NCBI RefSeq assembly: GCF_026151205.1
Contig: NC_087083.1
Location: 4,196,460 to 4,260,459 of the forward strand
DNA from: Bolinopsis microptera
Taxonomy: Eukaryota > Ctenophora > Tentaculata > Lobata > Bolinopsidae
Reading direction: 5' to 3'
DNA length: 64,000 nucleotides
How positions within the stretch are numbered: position 1 is the stretch's first letter; each line of letters opens with the position of its first letter. Below the pieces are notes generated by a model. That model did not search any database, was not told the DNA's origin, and was given only the letters and a program-made list of their open reading frames with translations. Shown here piece after piece: positions 12,425 through 24,000 of this stretch. The translations under genes were made by a program, and so were the position numbers.

Positions 12425-12955
12425 ATCTACCGGTCACTGACCGTCAGTTAACCGGCTACTAACCGTCCGTTAACCGGCTACTAACCATTAGTTAACCAGC
12501 TACTAACCGTCAGTTAACCGGCTACTAACCATTAGTTAACCAGCTACTAACCGTCAGTTAACCGGCTACTAACCGTCCGTTAACCGGCTACTAACCATTA
12601 GTTAACCGGCTACTAGCCATTAGTTAACCGGCTACTAACCGTCAGTTAACCGGCTACTAACCGTCCGTTAACCGGCTACTAACCATTAGTTAACCGGCTA
12701 CTAACCATTAGTTAACCGGCTACTAGCCATTAGTTAACCAGCTACTAACCGTCAGTTAACCGGCTACTAACCATTAGTTAACCGGCTACTAACCATTAGT
12801 TAACCGGCTACTAACCGTCCGTTAACCGGCTACTAACCATTAGTTAACCAGCTACTAACCGTCAGTTAACCGGCTACTAGCCATTAGTTAATCGGCTACT
12901 AACCGTCAGTTAACCGGCTACTAACCGTCAGTTAACCGTCAGTTAACCGGTCTCT
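12425..12955 (+). repeat. 22-bp minisatellite in intron 9 of the duplicate
   Basis: Same unit as 2956-3230 with about 24 copies, immediately after the exon 9 donor. Confidence 0.9.
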
Positions 12956-13515
12956 AACCTTTGTTGCAAACAGAGATAGAGTTGTCATATTATTAGTTCT
13001 CTGCCTTTACTACTCTACTAGCTAAAGATGATAATGGTTCAGTTGTGCTTACAAATACATGACACTATACAATATTTTATAATGTATAGCTAAACTGTCC
13101 ATAAAAATCTAAACGAATTGTAAGAAATGTTTTAGATCTGATGGAATTAATAAATAATCTTTATTTTCATTGGTTTTTAACTGCAGGCGTTGGTTGTATG
13201 GTTGTATAAAGAGAAAGCTAAAAAATAAGGATGGGAAACTAGTCGGTGAGTCTTAGAATTATTCCTTATTTTATTTTATTTTAGCATATTTTTGACGTTT
13301 TTCTTTTTATTGTTTGCTTCACATTTATATAAAAGAATAAAAGGTTAAAGCATATTGAAACGGTGAAGGAAAAGTTAACCATTGAAATACTGATTTATTG
13401 AAATACCTTATAATATATATTTAATTATGTATTTGTAGAGAAAGAGATTGGAGGATGGTTTCCCAGAATTTGCGCTATGGAAACAGCCGAACAGACACAA
13501 AAGAAAGTGGAATAA

Positions 13516-14154
13516 TATAATAAGGAGTACATTATAAGGAGAACATTATTTAGATTAAGAGTTTCAAGTACATTTTTCCTCAAAATAGTCAATATCAGAT
13601 ATGAATACTGGGACTCATTTTGATTCTTTAATATACATGGCGTGTTCATTTATACTTATAGTGAGTTACTATTGCAGATATTTAATCGTCAAAAATTTCC
13701 ATGTTTTGTGAACGTGTCACAAGATTATTGTTCTGGTGATTAACAATATGCTATTTTCTGCTGCCATTAATTTTACGGAACTACGCGTGACAATTTAGAA
13801 CTATACTTTTTAATTAATGTTTTTGACAATGGTAAAAAGTTTAATTAAAAGGCTTAATTCATTTCAGAGGGTATTTGTTCGTGTCAGATTTCAGAATATT
13901 GTTAATTAGAATATCAATAATTAATTAATAATTATTAATGATTATTGGTAATTTGGGGTGTTTGTTTATTTAAAGTTTTTGGTTACCTCTTTCATATTTC
14001 TATGTTATTATTGTATGTATATTTGAAAACTTCTTCAAACGCTGCTTATCGTGATGTATTGTATTTGTACACGTTCGGTTCGGTGAAATATGGTCTAGAT
14101 CATAGATGGACAGTATATACATTATACGTGAGAGGAGCGAGCTAGGTAGCTTTA
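13516..14154. other. duplicate of the ZDHHC6 downstream region
   Basis: Near-identical to 3787-4425; no gene seen. Confidence 0.7.
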
Positions 14155-14346
14155 CTGTCACCAAGATGTAAATCAGATCGAACGAGAAATTAGATCGAAC
14201 CAGTTCGATCTAGGAATTAGATCGAACGCTGGCGCGAGATACATATACAAATACATTGAAAGCCGCGCCGCGCGTTCGATCTAATTCCTAGATCGAACTG
14301 GTTCGATCTAATTTCTCGTTCGATCTGATTTACATCTTGGTGACAG
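14155..14346. mobile_element. palindromic MITE-like element, copy 2
   Basis: Complete form of the palindrome at 4426-4600, with CTGTCACCAAGATG at both ends in inverted orientation. Confidence 0.75.
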
Positions 14347-14995
14347 GTACGTGTTGATTGACAATATATAAACCCATCGAGATCGTTGTAGCGCGATGCA
14401 CTACTAGTACTGGGCCGCGCATCCAATGATGCTTCTCGCTAGATCGGCGAGATGCACCACTGGGCCGGCCTCACCGAGCTGTGAGTCACTCACTGAGTGT
14501 GATTGTGAAGGATGGACATCGTGAATCAATCGAGATCGTTGCTCTGCTGCGATGCGAAGCAAGAATGATAGTTCGCGTCGAAGTATCGACGATAAATGGT
14601 CGGACAAATTGAGATACCATTTTAAATGATGAATTAGTTAAATTGAAACGGTTACAAAATCTTAAATATTATCTCCTTTATCATCAACAAATTTTTAGAT
14701 CCCATATTACAATATTACGTCATGTCATTGTCATATAAATTTATTTTTTCCTGCGAAAAAAAAAACATTTATAGATCCATTGCATCAGAAGATTTATATA
14801 ACATATAAAGTCTTGTTCATCTACCTCTACTAAGTAGCCAGCAAGGTTGCGTGAAATAAAAAAGACCAGCTATTAAATTATAAAAGGAAAATAGGATAGC
14901 ATAAAGTTCAGAGTTCCCTGTACATCAATAAATAAACAGTAATTAGTAATTACATCGCCCCCAGAGAGAGAGTGGCAAGGTGCGGCTAAGAAGAA
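14347..14995. other. duplicate intergenic region, UNC45 downstream
   Basis: Near-identical to 4601-5243, with small indels. It probably includes the UNC45 3' UTR; on the minus strand an AATAAA-like hexamer can be read near 14745. No gene seen. Confidence 0.5.
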
Positions 14996-15091
14996 GTCAC
15001 GTGACAGCTCAAGAATATGGTTGTTAGGTCACGTGACAGCTCAAGAAGATGGCTGTTAGGTCACGTGACAGCTCAAGAAGACTGTTCTTGA
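14996..15091. repeat. 32-bp CACGTG minisatellite, 3 copies
   Basis: Same unit as at 5244-5915. It abuts and overlaps the UNC45 stop codon (15073-15075) and so forms the start of the 3' UTR. Confidence 0.9.
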
Positions 15092-18000
15092 GGAGCAGTG
15101 TAAACGTAGTCGCCAGGATTACTCTGTATTAGACCCCAGTGTTTGGCAGCTGCCATACAGTTGTTCAGGAGATCCTTCATTACTCCCCCTTGCGTGCCCA
15201 TTCCCTGAAAAGGAGGGAAAATATGGTCATGTGTCACATGTCACGTGTTATTTTATATAGTCAGATTTTAAGGAACATAACTCAATAGTAAGGATATTAC
15301 ATAATATAATATTACATAATATAATATGTAGAAGAGACACTTATTTGTTCACTTTTTGACAAAAAGCGGCAAAACCTCTTTCTCACATGGGAAAATACAA
15401 TGACATTTGACACCACGTGGAATAACCTGATCTATCAACTTAGTCCGGAACTGTTAAAATTTCATGTCAATGCTATCCATGACACTGCGTCAACACCTAG
15501 CAACCTAAAGCTTTGGAATAAAGCCGTTTCAGGAAACTGTAAACTCTGCAGCAAACAAGGGACACTCAATCATATCTCAACGTTCTGCAAGGTTGCACTA
15601 AGACAGGGACGTTTCAACCGGCGCCATGATCAGGTCCTACGTGAAATCATGAAGACTGTTTCATCACAGATTGACAAGTTTAATTCCGACATCGCCAAGG
15701 AATCGAAGAGGGCACCGTCGGTCTTTCACAAGGCAGGCAATAAGCGCGAGAAGGTTACCCTAGCTGACCCAACTCATCATTTTTTTTATCAATAAACTTT
15801 CAAATTGTTACACAAATACATCATTTTATTTCAAAGAAAATATCGCCGAATGACCTTACATGCCTTGACAAGTGACCGAGTGTAAACAAAATAAGGGACA
15901 CCGAAACACCAGTTGACCAGTAAACTGATCATAGCAATTACATCGGGCCCTAAATGCACCTATAAGTGAAGCGATGCTGCAACCAAGGCATGCTAGGTTT
16001 ATTCCATTGAACTAATAAGGTTACAGCCTAAAATATAAATATAATAAATAACAATGTACCATAAATCATAATTATAAACACACTTTATTTAACATATTTT
16101 ATTAATTATACTTCATATCAATTTATATTTAGACAATATAGTTACATTAAGGTAAATTGTTTAACTGTCAGAGGATGTTATATGGTCGTTTAGAACTGTC
16201 CAGAGGTACTTAATTAAATGGGTTTTAAACACGGATGGCCTTGAGATTTCCCTTAATTCATAAGGGAGTTTATTCCAAAGAATGTGTGCTCTGTAAAAGT
16301 AAGACTTAGATATGCCTGAACATCTGGTCTGGCTTGACGTAAGGTTTTGTGGAACTTGAGGAGAAATGTCACTAATCATACTGAGATCGTCTAGATGTGA
16401 TCGCCTTAACCTACTTCCCATGAAACGTCGTAAGTAAGGTGGAAATGTCACAACTGACATGTCATAAAAAATATTATGAAAATATAATATATCCTTGTAA
16501 TCAAACCTTACCGAGAGTGGAAGGATATTTAGTTCCTTACACGCTATGAAATACCTTTTTTTGTCCCTAAGGCTCAAGTAAATATCATTAAGGATCCACT
16601 TGATACCTCTTTTTTGTATCGATTCAAGTTTCTCCACCGAGGTTTCTGAATGAGGCCGCCAGACAATTGTGCAGTGTTCGAAATGACTTCTAACCTGAGA
16701 TAGATAGAAGGCCCGACGTTTTTTAGTGTTCTTGGTGAAGTAACATGTTCTTTTTAGAAGGCCTAACCTCTGACTAGCCTTAGAGTATATCATATCACAG
16801 TGATGTGACCAATCTAACTTACTATTGATATGTACTCCAAGATCTTTTTCAATGTCTGTGTATTCGATAGCCGTTTCATTCATTGAGTACACAAAATTAA
16901 CACTACGATTCATAGAATATGCTCGGGTAATAGAAAGAACGTGACTTTTTGAAGGGTGAAACACCATCTTATTATGATGAGCCCAATTTTGAAGACTGTT
17001 AATATCCCGCTGGAGCAGCCAATGGTCATCCTGGGACGTGATTCTACGCCATATTTTTGTATCATCAGCATACATGGTTATATTTGTTTCCGGTGACAAA
17101 TCCTCTGTAATGTCATTAAGAAAAAGTATAAATAAAGTAGGCCCTAAAATTGAGCCCTGGGGGACACCTGATCTAACCTGACAGGGAGCAGACATTTTAT
17201 TTCCAATGACAACCCTTTGGTATCTGTTTTCAAGGTAGCACTTGAAGAATCTCAGTAGAGATGCATCAATGTTATATTGTTCTTTGAGCTTCAACAGAAT
17301 TATGTCGTGGTTGACAGAATCAAAAGCTTTTTGGAAATCAAAGTATATTATGTCAGTGCGAACATTGTCATTGAGAGATAGGGCTAAGCTGTCACAGAAA
17401 TTTACTAGCTGAGTTGTACATGATTTCCTACTCATAAAACCATGTTAACGTTGATCAATAAGATGTTCACATCGATTGAGCAATTCATCCCGGATTACTT
17501 TTTCGTAAACTTTCATAATAATGCTTGTCAGAGAAATTGGCCTATAGTTGTTAACTTCAATTTTAGAGCCTTTTTTATGAACTGGAACAACGTTTGCCAT
17601 TTTCCAATCTGCTGGAATACATCCAGTTTTATAAGAAGCTTCAAAAAGGATAGCAAGAGGCTTAGACAGGCTCACTGAACAGTACTTTAAAATTCTTCCA
17701 TGGATATTGTCGGCCCCTTGCGCTTTACTTGGATCAATATTTTCAAGTAAACCTTTGATTTTACAAGTGTCGAAATTGACCTGAAAATCACGGTCACTGG
17801 AAAAGTCGATATCTATATCATAATCACTACCCTCTGTAAACTGTTCGTTAAAATATTTATTGAATAACTCACACTGTCCTTGCGGATCGGACCGTAGGCA
17901 ACCATTGTAGCTGACTGTTTCAGGAATGCGATTAGAGTTTGATTTAGATTTCACAAAAGACCAGAACTTTTTGTTAATGAGATTTCTGTTATCATCATCT

Positions 18001-21000
18001 TCAAAGTTTGCGTCCAATTTTGCATCAACGAGATTTTTAAAATCCCTCCTAGCTTTGGAAAATTTTAAATATTTTTTTGGATTAGAAGACTGTTTCCATT
18101 CGTCATGTAGTCGCTCCTTTTTTCTACATAAATCAAAGACATCTGAGTCAAACCATGGGGGTTGAAATTCATCGGAGACAGATATCTTAGGAATATGTGA
18201 ATTACAATGAGAAGTGAAAATAGTATTGAAAACTGACCAGGCCTCTTCGACTGGTTTACCACTAAGTAGATGTTCCCAGTTTTCAGAATTCAGTGCATTA
18301 TTTAAATGAGACCCAAAGATATTTCTTTTCAGATGCCAACGACTGGAAGATAATATTTGATGAGGATGAGAGACAGAGGAAATTCCCGCAGCACATTGCA
18401 GCTACACCACTAAGACCTGATGTAGTGATCTATTCAGATAAAGCAAAGAAGGTTTATCTAATGGAGCTGACTTGTGGAAATGAGCAGAACTTTGCTGATC
18501 AAGAGAAGCGAAAGATGAAGAGATATCAGCAGCTGACAGAAGAGATAGAAGCCAACGGATGGGCTTGCAGAAGAAGTGGGAGCTCGAGGCATTTACAACT
18601 ATAGCCTCCCAACCTTTATGAACCACCTGAACGTAACGAACAAAGAGAAGAAGGCCTGCATGAAGATCGCTGAGATCAGCCTGAGGGCATCGTATACCAT
18701 CTATTTGTCCAGAAACACTACCATATGGACAGATGATTGGGAGTTAGTCAAGAGACCAGTAATAGCATAGTAGGAGCGTAGAATGTTTGGGCCCAGAAAA
18801 ACATGTTTAATACCGCTATGAACCCGTCATAAGCCGGGGACTACTATGAAAGTGATGATGCTGTGTTGTTGAAAGACCTTCGACCTGGTCGAAGGTCTTT
18901 CGACCAATCTCTTTGATTGGTCGAAGTTCGACCAATCAAAGATGTACATCATCACGCCAAGCGGTTATGCTTGTAGGTGAATATACACTTATAGAGTACA
19001 ACAACTTTATAACACTCCTGTATATAATATGTATATAATATGTATAATATGTATAATATGTATAATCTTACTATATATAAAGCGAGACGATATATATATA
19101 TATATATATTTATTTATCCGCACCATTTTACTGACACCACGGCATCAACTTTAACACGGGTTCCCGCAAAAACCGTACAAGATATAAAACTGAAACTTTT
19201 TTAACTGATTCAAATGCTTTAATGGCCTTCAAATCAGCATGAAAAAATCGAAAATCGGCCAAGGAATAAGAATTTTAGTACCCAAAATTTGGATTACCAA
19301 GTGGTGTCAAAAACGCGAATTAAATAGGTAATAATTATTTTTACTGTGTACTGGGAGACTAGGAAACTGATCCGGCCACCAAAAAGCCTTGACACCAGTC
19401 TTAAAGGTTTGACGGTACGGGTTCCTGCTAGTATGTATAATATGTATAGTAGTAATGATAATAATGGATAATATGTATATAAGATGTAATGGATAATAAT
19501 GGATAATAAGGGTTTTAAAGGAGCACAAACCATCTGCAGTGCAAGTAGACATTCGAATATCTGAGTGTTAATGATCTTCTCAGCTATTTCTTTGTCGGCA
19601 GCTAACATGTTTTGAAGTATAACCAGTAGTCTGTGTCGAATACCTAAAATATTGCAGTGTAATATTGCAGTGAAATGAAAAGTATAACCAGTAGTCTGTG
19701 TCGAATACCTAAAATATTGCAGTGTAATATTGCAGTGAAATGTTGGGGGGGGGGGGGGGCGTCAACCTCATAAATATACATAAATTAATAGGTATTTATG
19801 AGGTTGATGCCCCCCCCCCCCCTCAAATATTGCAGTGTTATGTTGCAGTGTAATGTTGCAGTGGTTTAGCAAAGAAAGAAAATACTCGTTAAAACTGTAT
19901 TGAACACAAGTACAAATAGAAACTTGTAGGTTCATAACCTACCAAGACGCGCGCCGTGTTTGACACCAGTTAAATAAAACCAACCTTGATCCTCAAGAAG
20001 AACAGTAAGAGTATCACCAGTTAAATAAAACCAACCTTGATCCTCAAGAAGAACAGTAAGAGTATCACCAGTTAAATAAAACCAACCTTGATCCTCGAGA
20101 AGAACAGTAAGAGTATCACCAGTTAAATAAAACCAACCTTGATCCTCAAGAAGAACAGTAAGAGTATCACCAGTTAAATAAAACCAACCTTGATCCTCGA
20201 GAAGAACAGTAAGAGTATCACCAGTTAAATAAAACCAACCTTGATCCTCAAGAAGAACAGTAAGAGTATCACCAGTTAAATAAAACCAACCTTGATCCTC
20301 AAGAAGAACAGTAAGAGTATCACCAGTTAAATAAACCAACCTTGATCCTCAAGAAGAACAGTTTCCATGACGACCTCCTCAAAACTCCCGATGTTCATGA
20401 TACACTTGCAGATCCTGGTATCGGAAGTGAGATAAGCTAGTGCTCCCAGTGCTGCCACTCTTGTGTGGTACTCCTCATCTGCACAGAACACAAACACGGC
20501 TTTCAAACGGTCCACTGGCTCTGTGCTCTCTTTTACTTCTGGTGGTCAGATTAGTTCGTTATCATGTTATTTCTAATAACTATTTATTATATTTTGTAAC
20601 GTCAACTAGTTAACCCGATCAATGTCTGGAAAACTGCAAATTTTCATATGCCCAGCAATTATTTTCTAGGAGGAGTCGTGCGAGATGACAATAAATAAGA
20701 GGCCGCAGAATGATGAGTACTACCAGATCCCGGTGGAACTAATTTGATTTACAGGGTGAGTTGAAAATAGTGTGTGGAATGTAAAAATCTCTAATTTTTT
20801 TGACAAATGAAATATCCACTTAATTTTTGCATATTTAGGTAATGAAAATATATACTTTTTATAATAATACAATTAAAATACTTAATAATTAATAATTTGC
20901 TTAACCCATCGTCCTTTATTAGCTAGGACATGTTGATAACGTGTAAGACAATTGTCTATAGCCGACTTGACTGTATTATGGGGGCAGGGGGGTCTTCATG

Positions 21001-24000
21001 GAAATTTTCTCAAAATCGACTTTTTAGTTAGTTGTTTCTGATAGAGGGGAGTAATATCTATCAGATGCTTTTGATGCCGTGGAAAAATATCGTTCCTAGC
21101 CGAAATTATTGCCGGTCAAAGGTCAGCGCGTGTGTGGTAATTGTATTGCGCGAGCGATTTTTGATCGCGTGCCCTGAAAATCGAGTCTAAAAATCTATTT
21201 TCTCCTACATATTTTGAGCAATCACCCTGAAACTTTCAGTATATGTTCTAAGGATCATTTAAAAGAGACAGAATTTTGAGATAGGCCTTTAAAAAATTTT
21301 TATTCGATTTTGAAAATCTTGGACCTCGTTTTTTGATGATTTTTTGAGGTCCACGATTTTCAAAATCGAATAAATTTTTTAAAAAGGCCTACCTCAAAAT
21401 TCTGTCTGGCTCATCTCTTCTAAATGATCCCTAGAACATATACTGAAAGTTGTATAATATCACGTCAGGTCTACCTTTACTATAAGTATAATATTATGAG
21501 ATTACACTAACACTTACCAGGAAGGTATCTCTCCTTGAACTGGTTAGTAATTAGTTAGTAATTAGTAAGTAATTAGTTAGTAACTACACTAACCAGGGAG
21601 GTATCTCTCCTTGAACTTGTCACTGAGAGCCAGGTTACACACTGCTTGAGTAGCGGCCCTCCTCAGCGCCTCATTATCCTCCAACATCTGGAAGTCAATG
21701 TGGTGACACCCTCCTTCCCTGATAATCCTCTCTCTCACACTGTCACTCACACTGGCCAGGTTTGTGAGCCCCATTAGTCCGTCGTATACTAGAAACGTGT
21801 TCTCATTGGTGGACTCTATTAGTGAGATACACGGTCTACAAGCGTCCATCGCACTGAGGATATGTAATATTAGCGAGATACACGGTCTACAAGCGTCAAT
21901 CGCACTGAGGATATGTAATATTATGTACATACAATGTATTGTATATACAATGTATATACAATATGTATATAATAATATACAAATACTCATGTAACCATTT
22001 ACCATGTTCATTGACTGATCTATTCATACTAGTTAACAATACGTTATCTTTAGTAGTTTAATTTCCCCTTACTCTGTGCCTAGCACTTCACTCTCATTAG
22101 TCTGCATTTAGTGTTTAAGCCATTAGTAACCCTTCTCTCCTTGTTTTCACTGTCCGTTTACCCAGCATCGTGATAATTACCTGCACTACTTTATTTATTC
22201 TACCTCCTCCTACACGAGGAATTCTTTACACGTGGCTACATCACGAGTTACCCAGCATAGTGATATTTACCGGATACTTTAATTTTTCTCGACAATTTGT
22301 CCCTCTTTGTTGTGATATGTTTCATTCTCTATTGCGACAAGTTAACCAGTTATTAGCTTCAGCCCACTTATTATCTTCTAGTAGTCTATATAGACCCTCT
22401 TTACTTTATAACCTCTTGGTTGTGGCACTTAATTCTAGGGTGTTTTAGTCATTAACAGTTAATCTTCCGATTTTACGGTCTGTCATACGTTCACTCAGCA
22501 CCTGTACTGATTACCTGTATTAATCACTAATCTCCATCTCTTTGTTTTTCCCAGCCGCTAATCTGTAGCTCACTTTTAATCGACCCAGTTTAGACCTCAT
22601 GTCATTTAGATCTTCTATGTTGAGACAAGTTTTCAGATAATGGTTTTATAATTACGGTACTGAGCAGTACTATTTATCACAACTACCTATTTATATAAGT
22701 ATATAGCACACTTCACAATCGACCCATCTCTAGACCCAATCATGCAAATGAGTTTATGTCACCATCACCTGCAACAAGAGTTTGTTACCAGCATCACGGA
22801 CAAAGGATAGGACAAAGAAGACACTATCTGCCACACTTATAGAGCCTGGCAAACTCTAATCAAAGGTAAGTCTGGCAGTGGTTCACACTCTGTTGATATC
22901 TCTTTAATGAGACTTGATTGAGGCCTCTCAACTTCCCTAGTTGAGTGTGTCCCACAACCAAGCTCATTGCCTAGAAGTCCTGCATTATTATAATGAACCT
23001 GGACATACGTGGCAAGTTTAAGCTCTTGAAACCAAACCAAACCAAACTAACAATACGTTATTAATAATTAATTTTTTAATACGTTATTAAGTTATCATTA
23101 ATTAATTTATTAAATGACTTGATACGTTAATTATTCGCTACTAACCGTTGTCCGCTGAATGCTAGAGCAGGGTTCATTTTAATTGCTATTTTAGCGATGG
23201 AGTGGGCTGCATATCTCTTTCCTTCTATTGTGTTCTCACCGAACAGATTAAGGAGAGCTCTAGTTCCCCCCTGCTGTACAACAGCACCACAGTTCGCACC
23301 TGTTAATAGTTAATAGTTAGTAGTTAGTACGTTCAGATAAGGTATTAGTTAATAGTTAATAGTTAATAGTTAATAGTTAATAGTTAATAGTTAATAGTTA
23401 GTAGTTAATAGTTAGTGTGTTCAGATAAGTAATTAGTTATCAAATACAGTTATTTATTTATTGATGAAATGAGTTTTAGTCATTCAGATGAGCAAATCAA
23501 ATATTTGAAATTCAACATTAATCATTTTATTAAACAGTTCATTTAAACGAAAAAACTGGAAACTTCAACTCTGTTAAGACAGCTTACGTTATCTTAACAG
23601 AAATCTAACTAGTTGTATTATGTATACAATATATTATATTGTATTGTACATTATAAAATATGAACACTCATCGAAACAAGAAGATAACGGATAATAACTT
23701 ACCTTCATCACTAGAGATGATACCGAAGTAGCTGCGAGCAAGGAACTCTCTTGTACGCTCGCTATCAGCAGTAGAACAAGCAGACAGAACACTAGGCACA
23801 CCGGCAACTACTAGCTTACTTATCCTGGTAATTAGTTAGTAATTACTAGGTAATTTGTTGGTAATTGGTTGGTAATTGGTTTGTAATTACTTGGTAATTA
23901 GTTGGTTATTAGTTCGTAATTGGTTTGTAATTGGTTGATAATTGGTTAGTAATTAGTTGTTTATTAGTTCGTAATTGGTTTGTAATTGGTTGATAATTGG

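Larger units (their letters stand above)
6723..13515 (+). pseudogene. ZDHHC6 3'-end duplicate (exons 6-11)
   Basis: Second copy of ZDHHC6 exons 6-11: 6928-6981, 7155-7262, 11920-12015, 12266-12417, 13187-13245, 13439-13515. All splice sites and the reading frame are intact and differences from the first copy are few, so the duplication is young. The 5' exons, including the DHHC core, are absent. Its intron 7 has gained a 579-bp TIR element and a 3.4-kb foldback element. It could act as alternative 3' exons for the complete gene upstream, but on its own it is not an enzyme. Confidence 0.88.
15335..19018 (+). mobile_element. 5'-truncated non-LTR element with C-terminal endonuclease, interrupted
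   Basis: Inserted in UNC45 intron 13 within AT-rich ATATGTATA sequence; the first duplication copy (around 6150) is unfilled. Only the 3' part of the ORF is present: left half 15335-15773, right half 18332-18775, separated by another retrotransposon. Ends with imperfect hairpins (18872-18945). The encoded region resembles the zinc-knuckle plus restriction-like endonuclease tail of R2/R4/NeSL-type non-LTR elements. Confidence 0.75.

Noticed and set aside
15400-15795. 131-codon ORF as a host gene
   Set aside because: CCHC plus RHD motifs and continuation at 18332 show it is half of a retrotransposon ORF.
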